Shown: positions 30,915 through 41,536 of the stretch, piece by piece | Position numbering within the stretch: position 1 is the first letter of the stretch | How the letters are laid out: every line of letters starts with the position of its first letter | NCBI GenBank assembly: GCA_002707645.1 | Contig: PANN01000014.1 | Span: 67,338 to 131,337 of the forward strand | Direction of reading: 5' to 3' | Length of the DNA stretch: 64,000 nt | Origin: Fidelibacterota bacterium | GTDB lineage: Bacteria; Fidelibacterota; Marinisomatia; SCGC-AAA003-L08; D37C17 | Made by a program: the position numbers and the translations under genes | Notes under the pieces: model-generated | The model's database searches: none | Told to the model about the DNA's origin: nothing | Seen by the model: the letters and a program-made list of their open reading frames with translations, nothing else

Positions 30915-31783
30915 CTTTTAATATCTAAATTACATGATTTAGATAACGAATAAGATTGTTCATTATTCCAATCTATGTATTTTTTATTTATAGTACTATA
31001 AGATAACTTTCTTTGAGCAATATTTTTTTTATTTAGATTATTAATTTTACTTGTAATAATAAATCTTATATACTCAGATGGAATTAAATTTTTAAATAAA
31101 GTTCTTAGCATATTATCTGAATGAGTTAAATCTCTTATAAATTCAAACCTCATTAAGGCAGATTTATTTTCGTGAAATGAGATATTTAGATCATCTTTAA
31201 ATTTCATATTTAAAAAACTATAAATTTTTCTAAGAATTTTTTTTCTATTATCTATAATTAAAAAATCTTCATACTTTAAATATAAAAATTTAGAATCTGG
31301 AAATACTTTTTTATATTTCTCTACTTGTTTATGATATAAACCTCTAGATAAATAACTGTGATGTGAAAAAGAAAATTTGCTACCATTTTCTAATCTTTTA
31401 TTTTCTAATTCAAGTGCATTATTAAATGTTTCATTTTCATATCCTCTTGATTTAGACATAAGATAATGAGAATAAGCTCTATCAATCGGTTTTCTAAAAA
31501 TGATTATAAATTTAGGATTAATAATATGTTTTTTAATATTTTGAGGTGTTTTTTTGTAGTAAATATAAGAGGGGTCAATTTCACCTCTTATTTCATATGT
31601 TTTATTATTATATTGATTAAAATACCAATTTAAACTTTTATTAAAATTCTCACTAAAAAAATGGGTTTCTTTTTTATATGGAAGCGAAAAACTAGAATCT
31701 TGATTTAAAATTTTATGAAATGTAGATGTAGCTGCTTTTTGAACACCTAAGATAAAAAAATCAGGTAATTTATTACCATTCAT
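30902..31783 (-). CDS. Sulfotransferase domain protein
   Basis: 'PDFFILGVQKAATSTFHKIL', 'KFIIIFRKPIDRAYSHYLMS', 'FLYLKYEDFL'. Confidence 0.88.
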   Translation of the reverse strand: MNGNKLPDFFILGVQKAATSTFHKILNQDSSFSLPYKKETHFFSENFNKSLNWYFNQYNNKTYEIRGEIDPSYIYYKKTPQNIKKHIINPKFIIIFRKPIDRAYSHYLMSKSRGYENETFNNALELENKRLENGSKFSFSHHSYLSRGLYHKQVEKYKKVFPDSKFLYLKYEDFLIIDNRKKILRKIYSFLNMKFKDDLNISFHENKSALMRFEFIRDLTHSDNMLRTLFKNLIPSEYIRFIITSKINNLNKKNIAQRKLSYSTINKKYIDWNNEQSYSLSKSCNLDIKSWII

Positions 31784-31788
31784 AAGGA

Positions 31789-32790
31789 TTAGTTTCTAAA
31801 TTGTTTTAAAATACTTTTTAATTGATTAAATACTGATTTGAATAAAATGATAAGAAAAGTACCTAAGAAAGTAAAACATAAAATGATAATAAATCTTTTA
31901 GGATATTCCTTATATAAAGAAGGCTTAGCTGTATCAAGAATATTAACAAAAAGTCGTTCTTTTGATTCTTCAATTCTAGATAACTCAAATTGTTTTCTAA
32001 TAGTAATATATACTTCTTGATTAACCTCTACTTTTCTAATAAATCTAGTTCTTTCAAGTTGGATTTCAGGGGTATCTAAATTTACAGGATATTCTTTTTT
32101 AAATTTTGTTAATTTAAGTTCTGATTTTTTAAGCTCATCTTCTGCAGAATCTACCATATCTTTTAAAAACAATCTTGTTTTACGAGCAAATATTTTTTGT
32201 TCATTACCAACATAATCAATCACGTATTCAGAAATAAAATTTGCTATGTCAGCAGCTAATTGAGGTTCATCCATCAAAACAATAACTTCTATCAATCCTG
32301 AATTCTTTTCATCTACAAATATTAGCTTATCAAGTAATTCTATTGCATCTTCTTCATACTTTAATTTTGAATTATAGTTATATGTATTAAAAAAGTTTTT
32401 AAAAAATAAAATAACGTTACCAAAAAAGCTTATATTTTCAAGCTCCCAATGTTCAATTAAATTAACAGGAGTAAAAAAATTACTTGAATTCCATTTCTTA
32501 TATATTATTTCTTTTTTTAATCTTCTACTTTCAATAATATCAGGAATATAAAAATTATTATCAGTATTGGAAGATTCAAACCCAAAAGACTCTATAGCAT
32601 CTTTAAAATCACTATATACTTCTGTACTTCCAGATAATTCTCCAGCTGGATACAGGGTTATTGCAGATTGAAAATAAACATTTGCAAAAAATGAGTAGGT
32701 TATAGATAAAAATAAAGAAACTAATATATATTTCTTAATGTTTAACTTATTGTTAAATATAAATTCTAATATCGATACAGAATTTTTCAT
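31789..32790 (-). CDS. Wzz-like chain-length determinant / polysaccharide co-polymerase
   Basis: N- and C-terminal TM segments, 'DEPQLAADIANFISEYVIDYV', coiled coil, 'ILDTAKPSLYKEYPKRFIIIL'. Confidence 0.75.
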   Translation of the reverse strand: MKNSVSILEFIFNNKLNIKKYILVSLFLSITYSFFANVYFQSAITLYPAGELSGSTEVYSDFKDAIESFGFESSNTDNNFYIPDIIESRRLKKEIIYKKWNSSNFFTPVNLIEHWELENISFFGNVILFFKNFFNTYNYNSKLKYEEDAIELLDKLIFVDEKNSGLIEVIVLMDEPQLAADIANFISEYVIDYVGNEQKIFARKTRLFLKDMVDSAEDELKKSELKLTKFKKEYPVNLDTPEIQLERTRFIRKVEVNQEVYITIRKQFELSRIEESKERLFVNILDTAKPSLYKEYPKRFIIILCFTFLGTFLIILFKSVFNQLKSILKQFRN

Positions 32791-32791
32791 A

Positions 32792-34348
32792 TTAATTTGA
32801 TGCGCTCTGGATTACTGCAATTAATGTTGCTAATTGACCTATTAAGCTCATTGATTCTTTTAATTTATTCCATGTATTAAAATTTTCTTTTGTTTCTATG
32901 AAAATTATATCACCATTTGAAATTCTATTAAACTTTTTTGAAACTTCTATTTTCTGATTAAAAGAATTCATTATAAATATATTACCTCTATATTTATCTG
33001 ATTTCCCTCCAGCTTCATTAATATAGTCAGATATAGATAAACCCTCCGTAAAGGGATATCTACCCGGATTTTTTACTGCACCTATTATCTCGATATAATT
33101 GATTAAAACTGGAACATATACTTTATCATTTATGTTAAGGTTATATTTTAAAATTTTATTTGTTAAATAATCGTCATTTGAAATAATCGAACCTTTTTCT
33201 ATTAGACTTCTTGATTGAACATAAGATATTTCAGATAATGTTCTATTCTGCGGTGGTATCAAATTAATTCTATTAAATTCATGATCATGCATTTTACTTA
33301 GAATCTCATTATTTATCATTAATTTACTTTTATTTGCTTTGATTGTATAGCCACCTGCTTTATCGATTAAATCATTAACTGACATATTTTTTTCAAGAAA
33401 ATAATAACCGGGAATATTTACTTCTCCACCAATATGTACAATCTTTTTTATACTATTATTTTTTGGTATAATTATATGGTCATACTCAAAAGTAAGAAAA
33501 TTATCAATATCGTCATTTATTAAAATTTCTGAAGGAAATTCTTGTTTATTAGTAAATCTTGAAACTCTAATATCATTAATATTAATTTCTTCAGTAAGAC
33601 CACCACATATATTAATAAGATCCATTAAAAATTCATTATTCTTGAATTCATATCTGCCAGGATTATCAACTCCTCCATAAATATCAATGTACTTCTTATA
33701 ATTAGATAAATATATAGCATCTCCTTCTAAAACATACGGATTATGTCCAACTCCTAATCTTTTATATTTCAATAAATCAATACTAGAATTAACTGAATTT
33801 CTTTTTAATATAATATTTCTATATGTAAGATTATTATCTTCACTAAGGTTGATATTACTAACAATCTTTTCATATACATCCGAAACTTTTTCTAATGGAT
33901 TTGTTAAAATCTTTGAAGGCCCAGAAGTAGTTCCATAGATATTAATATAAAATTTTCTTGTATCTGTTAATGTTATATCAATTTTTGAACTACTATATTT
34001 TTTAATAAATATATTTCGAATTTTATCATATGACTGTGAGAGAGTAAGATTTTTTAAATTAATCATTCCAATGTTTGGAATAATAATATCATTTAATTTA
34101 GATATAACAATATAATTACTAAAAGTAATATCATTTGCAGCATAATTAATAAAAAATTTATCTCCTGGACCTACGATATAATTATCAACATCAATACTAT
34201 TACTTAAAATTGTATTATTATGCTGATTCTGTAAATTGTTATTGTTATTCTTGATCTGATTGGAATATAATTTTTTTAAATTCCATTGATTTAGAGAATT
34301 ATTTTCAGAGAATAATAAACTTATAAGTATAATAAATATAATTTTCAT
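32792..34348 (-). CDS. Polysaccharide export protein (Wza-like, multiple SLBB domains)
   Basis: 'YIVGPGDKFFINY', repeated 'IDIYGGVDNPGRYEF', 'HIGGEVNIPGYYFLEKNMSVNDLIDKAGGY', 'IEIIGAVKNPGRYPFTEGLSISDYINEAGG'. Confidence 0.88.
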   Translation of the reverse strand: MKIIFIILISLLFSENNSLNQWNLKKLYSNQIKNNNNNLQNQHNNTILSNSIDVDNYIVGPGDKFFINYAANDITFSNYIVISKLNDIIIPNIGMINLKNLTLSQSYDKIRNIFIKKYSSSKIDITLTDTRKFYINIYGTTSGPSKILTNPLEKVSDVYEKIVSNINLSEDNNLTYRNIILKRNSVNSSIDLLKYKRLGVGHNPYVLEGDAIYLSNYKKYIDIYGGVDNPGRYEFKNNEFLMDLINICGGLTEEININDIRVSRFTNKQEFPSEILINDDIDNFLTFEYDHIIIPKNNSIKKIVHIGGEVNIPGYYFLEKNMSVNDLIDKAGGYTIKANKSKLMINNEILSKMHDHEFNRINLIPPQNRTLSEISYVQSRSLIEKGSIISNDDYLTNKILKYNLNINDKVYVPVLINYIEIIGAVKNPGRYPFTEGLSISDYINEAGGKSDKYRGNIFIMNSFNQKIEVSKKFNRISNGDIIFIETKENFNTWNKLKESMSLIGQLATLIAVIQSASN

Positions 34349-36319
34349 TTAAACAAGGCCAACTTTATTTCTAACATACCATTCTAAAGATAATAATACT
34401 ATCAATATTAGAAGTAAATAAGAATGGTTCTTAAAATCGTATTTAGCATAATTTACATTATTAACATTTGAAATTTCAATATTTTCTAAAAACTCATCGA
34501 TATCAATATTTTTATAAAATAAACCATTAGTATTGTTAGAAATAATTGATAGTAATTCAATGTCAATATCATTATTCAATAATTCACTATTAATTTCATT
34601 GACAGAAATACTGATTATATTACTTGCAATTTTCGATTCATTTAATACAACTTCTGCTTCTAATAGAAAATCTCCACTAGATTCAAAAAATAAAGTTTTA
34701 CTAACGGAATTTTTATTTTCTATATCAAAATCTCTGATCTTTTTATATATAAAATTATCTTTATAAATATTTAGAGTGAGATCATTGATTAATAAATTAT
34801 CATAAAATTTAAGATTAATATCCAATGGATAATCTATATTTATATTTTCTGAATCTGAGAAAAGTTCAAATAATCTATTATTAGAGTAAATTTCATTATC
34901 TATCACTGATAATACTAGGTCATCGAATAATAATTTGTCAACTGATGTATTTGATTTGAAATCATTAATATTTGGAATAAAAAATAATATTATATTATTA
35001 TTTATTGAAATAAATGAATTACTATTATCATATGAAAAATCTTGTTCACCATCACATTTCAAGGCGAAAGATACTTCATTTGGTTTTAAGTAATAACTAT
35101 TATTATTATAATCAAAATTATTACTTAATTCATTTAATATTGGTTTATTTAATTTAGAAAAACTACAATTACAATATTCTAAAATATAATTATTTGTAAA
35201 GTTGTTTGGACCTAAAAAATATAATATTTTATTACTTGATGTATTTATAAAATCACTAACAAGACTATTATCTTTTTGATAAATAGGAAAATCATCAAAT
35301 ACTACTAAATCGTAATTATCTAATTGATAATCACTAAAAGAATTATTCCACAAATTTTTATTTATTCTGTATAAATGATTTATTTTATAATCAAATAAAT
35401 TATTTTTTATTAGGCTTTTTATATAATTAGTATTCTGTGAAATAGAACCGCTGATAATTAGTAATTTTTTTTTTGAGAATCTATCTTTTGTAATAAGAAG
35501 GTTAAACTTATTATTTTCATAATTTGATTCAAAGTTTTCATTATTTATGAAAATAGTATTATTTATATCTATTTTATCATTAGGAACGTAAAGAGATATT
35601 TTTTTATTATTTTTATCTTTTAAATCATATGCACCTATTCTAACTTTTCTATTAGAAATATTATTTAAGTATATTTCACCAGTTTTTTTTTCTCTAGACG
35701 TAGAGGTAACTAAAACGTCAATTCTGAGGCTATCACTGTAATAAAGTGTATCTAATAATTCAATACTAATATCTGATTTGGAAAAGTTCTCATCTCCATA
35801 TCCTAAAATATTAACAGGATTAAAATTATCAAAATCAAAATTTTCTGATCCATGATTATTCAAGCCATCTGAAAGTAAAAATATATTATTATCTGATTTA
35901 TAATTATCGAAAAATTTACTAAAACTAGTATAATTATCTTTAAAAGTAATTTTATTAATATTCAATACTCTTCTTAATGAATCGCCAAAAATATAAAAAT
36001 TAAAACTTAATGATTTTTTATCGCCCCATTTAATTATTTTATTAATATCTTCTTTAAGAAGTTCACTTTTAACATTCATACTTTTAGAATTATCAACAAC
36101 AATATCAATGATTTTATTATTATTTATAGAATGCTTAACATTTGGATTTATTATTAAGACAGTTAAAAAAAATATTATAAACAACCTAATAGATATTAAC
36201 AAATATCTAAATCTTTTAATTTTTAAGCTATCTAAATAATAATACTTATATACTAAATAAGTAAATATTGATAGAAAAAAAATATAGCTAAAATGAAAGT
36301 CAACACTAAGCATGTTCAA
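34349..36319 (-). CDS. Membrane-anchored VWA-like protein
   Basis: N-terminal TM helices, 'DIVVDNSKSMNVKSELLKEDINKII' (DxSxS MIDAS-like), single C-terminal TM. Confidence 0.6.
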   Translation of the reverse strand: MNMLSVDFHFSYIFFLSIFTYLVYKYYYLDSLKIKRFRYLLISIRLFIIFFLTVLIINPNVKHSINNNKIIDIVVDNSKSMNVKSELLKEDINKIIKWGDKKSLSFNFYIFGDSLRRVLNINKITFKDNYTSFSKFFDNYKSDNNIFLLSDGLNNHGSENFDFDNFNPVNILGYGDENFSKSDISIELLDTLYYSDSLRIDVLVTSTSREKKTGEIYLNNISNRKVRIGAYDLKDKNNKKISLYVPNDKIDINNTIFINNENFESNYENNKFNLLITKDRFSKKKLLIISGSISQNTNYIKSLIKNNLFDYKINHLYRINKNLWNNSFSDYQLDNYDLVVFDDFPIYQKDNSLVSDFINTSSNKILYFLGPNNFTNNYILEYCNCSFSKLNKPILNELSNNFDYNNNSYYLKPNEVSFALKCDGEQDFSYDNSNSFISINNNIILFFIPNINDFKSNTSVDKLLFDDLVLSVIDNEIYSNNRLFELFSDSENINIDYPLDINLKFYDNLLINDLTLNIYKDNFIYKKIRDFDIENKNSVSKTLFFESSGDFLLEAEVVLNESKIASNIISISVNEINSELLNNDIDIELLSIISNNTNGLFYKNIDIDEFLENIEISNVNNVNYAKYDFKNHSYLLLILIVLLSLEWYVRNKVGLV

Positions 36320-37301
36320 TTGATGAAAAGGGTAAGATACTTAATTTAGACACATCATTTAAGAGCATTTTTTTATACCCTACCATAGCAATCATTGCAG
36401 CGTTATCAGTACAGTATTTAAAATCAGGGAAATAAATTTTAATTTTTCTATTTTTTTCTATTTTATTTGCCTTTAATCTAAATCTTTTGTTTGCTGAAAC
36501 ACCTCCAGCTATTAGAATATTATCAACTGGATATTTATCAAGAGCTTTTAATAATTTTGTTAACAAACAATCAATTATACATTCTTGATAACTAGCAGCA
36601 ATATTTGATAGTTCAATACTTAGTTCATCTTTAGTAAATTTATTAGTCAGATATAGTAGAGCTGTTTTAATACCACTAAATGAAAAATTAAGAGGGTTTG
36701 ATTTTACATTTGGAATTGTAAATGAATATTTATTATTATTTCCATTTTTCGAAGCTTTTTCAATTTCTGGTCCACCAGGATATCTTAGACCAAGAATTCT
36801 TGCACCCTTATCAAAAGCCTCACCTGCAGCATCATCAACAGTTGTAGATATAATTTCGTAGTTATTAAAACTACTTAACTTCCATATTTGTGTATGTCCG
36901 CCTGAAACTAATAAGCACATATAAGGAAATTTTAAATTACTATCAATTTGACCAGAAAAAAGATGTCCTTCTAAATGACTAACACCAATAATTGGAATAT
37001 TTAATCCAATTGATAATCCTTTAGCATAATTAAGCCCAACCATTAAACTACCAATTAATCCAGGACCTTGAGTGACAGCGATACCACTTAAATCAGATAA
37101 TTTTATATTAGAATCGGTTATAGCTTTATTAACTATATGATTGATTAATTTTTCATGATTTTTTGAAGCAAGTGAAGGCACCACACCTCCATATTTACTA
37201 TGAACTAATTGTGTATTAACGACATTTGATAGTATAATTCCATCTTTAAGAACTGATGCAGAGGTTTCATCACATGAAGTTTCAATTCCTAAAATTATCA
37301 T
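36306..37301 (-). CDS. tsaD: tRNA N6-threonylcarbamoyladenosine synthase TsaD
   Basis: 'ILGIETSCDETSASVL', 'GVSHLEGHLFSG', 'LLVSGGHTQIW', 'LIAGGVSANKRFR'. Confidence 0.96.
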   Translation of the reverse strand: MIILGIETSCDETSASVLKDGIILSNVVNTQLVHSKYGGVVPSLASKNHEKLINHIVNKAITDSNIKLSDLSGIAVTQGPGLIGSLMVGLNYAKGLSIGLNIPIIGVSHLEGHLFSGQIDSNLKFPYMCLLVSGGHTQIWKLSSFNNYEIISTTVDDAAGEAFDKGARILGLRYPGGPEIEKASKNGNNNKYSFTIPNVKSNPLNFSFSGIKTALLYLTNKFTKDELSIELSNIAASYQECIIDCLLTKLLKALDKYPVDNILIAGGVSANKRFRLKANKIEKNRKIKIYFPDFKYCTDNAAMIAMVGYKKMLLNDVSKLSILPFSSIEHA

Positions 37302-37316
37302 AAATATTTTTATTAA

Positions 37317-39098
37317 CTATTTATCAGAATCTTGATCGATAGTAGAATCTTCACTTTGATTTTTTTTGGAATCTTGTTTTTCAACTTTAGATTCATCAAT
37401 AGATAAAACTATTCTTCTATTTTCTATATTAATTTCTTCAATATTCAATGTAAGTAAATCATTCATTTGATAATCAGTAACAGGACCATTAATTTTACTT
37501 GCAGGAATAATGCCTTCAAATTCATTATCAAGTAGTACAACAACACCTTTATCCATGTTAAAAAGGACAGTTCCTTGTACAGAAGTTTTTTCTTTAAAGA
37601 AATTATTAATATTCATCCATGGGTCCTCAATTAATTGTTTAATACCAAGCAATAATTTTCTATCTGAAGCAACTACATCTAAAACTTTAACTTTAACTTC
37701 CTCGTTTTGATTTAAAATTGAACTTGCAGATTTTATTTTTCTAGTCCATGAGATATCTTCATTATTAACAAAACCCTCGATATCATCAGAAATTTGCACA
37801 TAAACTCCTGATGGTATGATTGTAGAAATTTTTCCATCATAGATTTCATCAACTTTAAATTTATTTTCTACTTCATTCCATGGATTTTCAGATAGTTGTT
37901 TAACGCCCAAAGAGATTTTTTTGTTATCTTGGTCGATTGATAGTATAACCGTTTTAACTTTATCTCCTACTTTGTATATATCGGAAGGATGTTTAATGTG
38001 TTTTGTCCAAGAAAATTCAGAAATATGGACGAGGCCTTCTATACCTTCTTCAATTTCAATAAATACTCCATAATTCATAATATTAACAATTTTACCTTCA
38101 ACTTTGTCGTTTTCGGAAAAATTATTTTTTATATTATCCCAAGGGTTTTGAGTTAACTGCTTAGTACCGAGAGATAATCTACTTTTGTCCACATCAATAT
38201 CAATTATTTTTACTTTTATTTTTTCTCCAATACTTAGTCTATCTGATGGGTGATTAATTCTTCCCCAAGTAATGTCTGTTATATGAAGCAATCCATCAAC
38301 TCCACTGCCCAAATCTATAAAAGCTCCAAAGTCAGTTATATTTTTTACAATGCCATCTATTTCCATTCCTTTTTCTATGGAATCAAAAATTTCTTTTTTA
38401 TTAACGTCAGAATGGTCAGACATAATTGCTTTTCTAGATACAACAATATTTTGTCTTAATTCGTTAAATTTGACAATTTTAAATTCAAATTCTTGATTTA
38501 AATAAGAATCAAAGTCAGAAACTGGTTTAACATCAATTTGAGAGCCAGGTAAAAAAGCGTTAATACCGTTTAAATCAACAACCATTCCTCCTTTAATTCT
38601 TTTTACTATAATACCCTTTATTATTGTCTCATCGCTAGCTGCTGTCCTAAGATTCATCCACTTTTTCTCAAATTCAGCTCTTTCTTTAGATAATATTAAT
38701 CTACCATGCCTATCTTCAAAGACAACAAGAAAAACATCTATTTCTTGACCTATAGCAGGTATAACATCAAATTCTGACAAACTTATTGTTCCCTCTGATT
38801 TGAAACCAATATCCACTAATACTTCTTTATTATTTAAAGAAACAACATTTCCTTTAACAAGTTGTTTTTCATTTAATTCAACAATATTCTTGTTATATAT
38901 TTCAGGTTCTTCTATTACATCAGTTGATAAATTGATATTTTTATCAATTTTAGAAATTTCATCTAAATTATAAGATTTTACTTTAAGTATTTTTGAATCT
39001 AAATAATTCTTCATACTTGAATTAACTATAACACTATCTTTTGTGATATTATCATCAGACTTGATAGTTTCAAGGTTATCTGGCTGGTTATTTGTCAT
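37317..39098 (-). CDS. rpsA: 30S ribosomal protein S1 (multiple S1 domains)
   Basis: Repeated S1 motifs: 'GIVKNITDFGAFIDLGSGVDGLLHITDITWGRINHPSDRLSIGEKIKVKII', 'GKIVNIMNYGVFIEIEEGIEGLVHISEFSWTKHIKHPSD'. Confidence 0.93.
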   Translation of the reverse strand: MTNNQPDNLETIKSDDNITKDSVIVNSSMKNYLDSKILKVKSYNLDEISKIDKNINLSTDVIEEPEIYNKNIVELNEKQLVKGNVVSLNNKEVLVDIGFKSEGTISLSEFDVIPAIGQEIDVFLVVFEDRHGRLILSKERAEFEKKWMNLRTAASDETIIKGIIVKRIKGGMVVDLNGINAFLPGSQIDVKPVSDFDSYLNQEFEFKIVKFNELRQNIVVSRKAIMSDHSDVNKKEIFDSIEKGMEIDGIVKNITDFGAFIDLGSGVDGLLHITDITWGRINHPSDRLSIGEKIKVKIIDIDVDKSRLSLGTKQLTQNPWDNIKNNFSENDKVEGKIVNIMNYGVFIEIEEGIEGLVHISEFSWTKHIKHPSDIYKVGDKVKTVILSIDQDNKKISLGVKQLSENPWNEVENKFKVDEIYDGKISTIIPSGVYVQISDDIEGFVNNEDISWTRKIKSASSILNQNEEVKVKVLDVVASDRKLLLGIKQLIEDPWMNINNFFKEKTSVQGTVLFNMDKGVVVLLDNEFEGIIPASKINGPVTDYQMNDLLTLNIEEINIENRRIVLSIDESKVEKQDSKKNQSEDSTIDQDSDK

Positions 39099-39758
39099 TT
39101 ATTTTACATCCTGTTTAATTAATTTATAAATATGGTCTACCTGCAATTCAATAGTCATATTTGTTGTATCAACTTCTATTGAATCACTGGGTTTTAATAA
39201 AGGAGAGTTAGATCTATTAGTATCATTAAAATCTCTAGAAGTTAATGATTCTCTGACATTTTCAATAATCAATGATGGATTATTTTTCTTTTCTTCAATA
39301 AATCTTCTTTTGACCCTTGATTCTAAGTCAGCAATTAAAAAAAATTTAAAATCAGCATCAGGATAAACAACAGACCCAATATCTCTTCCTTCACAAACAA
39401 TATTATTACCTGTACCTATTAATCTTTGCATTGAAACTAATTTTTCTCTAATCATTGCATTATTACTAATAATATGTATCTTTTCATTTATAGCATTAGA
39501 TGAAAGAAAACTACTTACATTTATATCGTTCCAAAAAACTTCATCCAAATTACTTCCTCTTAATTCAAGCTTATTATTATTGAAAAAATTATCAATAGTT
39601 TCTTGATTAGAATCAAATAAATTTTCTTTAATAAAAATATAAGTTACTAATCTATAAAATAAACCTGTATTTAAATGAATATAGGATAGTTTTTTAGCTA
39701 ATAATTTTGCTGTAGTTGACTTGCCAGATGCAGCTGGTCCATCAATAGATATTACCAT
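39099..39758 (-). CDS. cmk: Cytidylate kinase
   Basis: 'MVISIDGPAASGKSTTAKLLAKKL', 'IVCEGRDIGSVVYPDADFKFFL'. Confidence 0.94.
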   Translation of the reverse strand: MVISIDGPAASGKSTTAKLLAKKLSYIHLNTGLFYRLVTYIFIKENLFDSNQETIDNFFNNNKLELRGSNLDEVFWNDINVSSFLSSNAINEKIHIISNNAMIREKLVSMQRLIGTGNNIVCEGRDIGSVVYPDADFKFFLIADLESRVKRRFIEEKKNNPSLIIENVRESLTSRDFNDTNRSNSPLLKPSDSIEVDTTNMTIELQVDHIYKLIKQDVK

Positions 39759-39821
39759 ATTACTAATTTCTCCTTCTTCAAAAAGCTTGATAATATACTA
39801 TATTTATAGAGATATGTAAAA

Positions 39822-40532
39822 TTAATAATTATTTTTTTTTGTTTTTAAAATTTTATTTAAAAATTTTCTACTTAATTTTCTGTACTTTCCTTCTTTTAAA
39901 CCGTTAAGTTTAATCCCTGCAAATTCATATCTATGTAAATTCAAAACTCTTGAATCAAAATATTTAAAAATTCTTTTTATTTCACGATTTTTACCTTCCT
40001 TTAAAATCACGTCCCAAAAATATCCATTATTTATATGTTCCAGAAATCTAATCTCAGCTTTTAATAAATCGTTTTCTAATTTAATTCCTTTTTTAACTTT
40101 AACTATATCTGTATTAGATAGCTTTTTATCTGTAAAAACATAATACTTTTTATCAACATTAAATTTAGGGTGAGATAATTTATAGCTTAAATCACCATCA
40201 TTTGTAACTAATAAAATTCCTGTAGTATCATAATCTAATCTTCCAATAGAAAAAAGATTATTTTTATTTGGTAGTAGGTCATAAATAATTCTTCTATCTA
40301 AATTATCATCTTTTGTACATATATAGCCTCTAGGTTTATTTAATACATAAATAACATCTTCTGATATATTTATTAACTTATTATTAAATTGAACAAAACA
40401 CTCATCACTGATATTTAAAGAAAAATCATTAACAATTTTACCATTAACTTTAATCTTACCAGAAGAAATAAACTCATCACATTTTCTTCTAGAACCTAAA
40501 CCGCATTTTGCTAAATATTTATTAATTCTCAT
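39822..40532 (-). CDS. Pseudouridine synthase, RsuA/RluB family
   Basis: S4 domain 'MRINKYLAKCGLGSRRKCDEFISSGKIKVNG', 'VLNKPRGYICT', 'IGRLDYDTTGILLVTNDGDL'. Confidence 0.9.
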   Translation of the reverse strand: MRINKYLAKCGLGSRRKCDEFISSGKIKVNGKIVNDFSLNISDECFVQFNNKLINISEDVIYVLNKPRGYICTKDDNLDRRIIYDLLPNKNNLFSIGRLDYDTTGILLVTNDGDLSYKLSHPKFNVDKKYYVFTDKKLSNTDIVKVKKGIKLENDLLKAEIRFLEHINNGYFWDVILKEGKNREIKRIFKYFDSRVLNLHRYEFAGIKLNGLKEGKYRKLSRKFLNKILKTKKNNY

Positions 40533-41527
40533 CTAACTCTCGGAACAAATCCTATTTTTCTATAAACCTTTGAAATAGTATTTTGTGACTTTTTATATCC
40601 ATAGTCTGTTCCATCTTTTAATATTTTCAACAAATAATCTTTATTTTTTATAAGATAATCATACTCTAATTTTATTGGAGATAGAGTATCAATAATTAAA
40701 TCTGATAAATCAGATTTAAAATCAGAATACATTTTTCCTTTATATCTATTTTCTATGTAATCAGCTGATTCATTTGATAGAGATTTATATATGTTAATTA
40801 AATTTGATAAACCTGGTTTATCTTTTTGGTTATAAACAACTTTTGAACCAGAATCAGTTACAGATCTATTGATTTTTTTTCTTACAATATTCGGTTCATC
40901 AAGGAGTGAAATTATACTATTTAAATTAACATCAGACTTTGACATTTTATCGGTTGGATTCTGCAAACTCATTATACGAGCGCCATTTTTTGGTATAAAA
41001 GGTTCAGGAATTTTAAAAGTTTCTGAAAATTTATTATTAAATCTTAGTGCAATATCTCTACATAATTCTAAATGTTGTTTTTGATCTGAACCTACAGGCA
41101 CTAAATCTGCTTGATACAATAAAATGTCAGCAGCCATTAATATGGGATATGTAAATAAACCAGCATTTATATTTTTCAAATTCTTTGATTTAGACTTATA
41201 CTGAGTCATTCGTGATAATTCACCTTGATATGTAAAACAACTCAAGACCCACATAAGCTCAGCATGTTGAGGAATATGAGATTGAATGATAATATTACTT
41301 TTATTAGGATCAATTCCACAAGCTATGTACTGAGCAACAAAAGATAAGCATCTGCTCCTTAAATCTGCAGGAAGTTGTTTTGTAGTGATCGAATGCATGT
41401 CAACTACAAGAAAAATACTTTCATAGTCATCTTGCATTTGTTCCCATTGTTTAATAGCTCCTAAATAGTTGCCAATACACAAATTGCCTGATGGTTGTAT
41501 ACCTGATAATATTGTTTTTTTAATCAA
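40529..41527 (-). CDS. trpS: Tryptophanyl-tRNA synthetase
   Basis: 'ILSGIQPSGNLCIGNYLGAIKQW', 'MAADILLYQADLVPVGSDQKQHLEL', 'KMSKSD'. Confidence 0.95.
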   Translation of the reverse strand: MIKKTILSGIQPSGNLCIGNYLGAIKQWEQMQDDYESIFLVVDMHSITTKQLPADLRSRCLSFVAQYIACGIDPNKSNIIIQSHIPQHAELMWVLSCFTYQGELSRMTQYKSKSKNLKNINAGLFTYPILMAADILLYQADLVPVGSDQKQHLELCRDIALRFNNKFSETFKIPEPFIPKNGARIMSLQNPTDKMSKSDVNLNSIISLLDEPNIVRKKINRSVTDSGSKVVYNQKDKPGLSNLINIYKSLSNESADYIENRYKGKMYSDFKSDLSDLIIDTLSPIKLEYDYLIKNKDYLLKILKDGTDYGYKKSQNTISKVYRKIGFVPRVR

Positions 41528-41536
41528 AATAATCTC

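Noticed and set aside
37317-39098. Internal repeats in the 593-aa protein
   Set aside because: Explained by tandem S1 domains of ribosomal protein S1.
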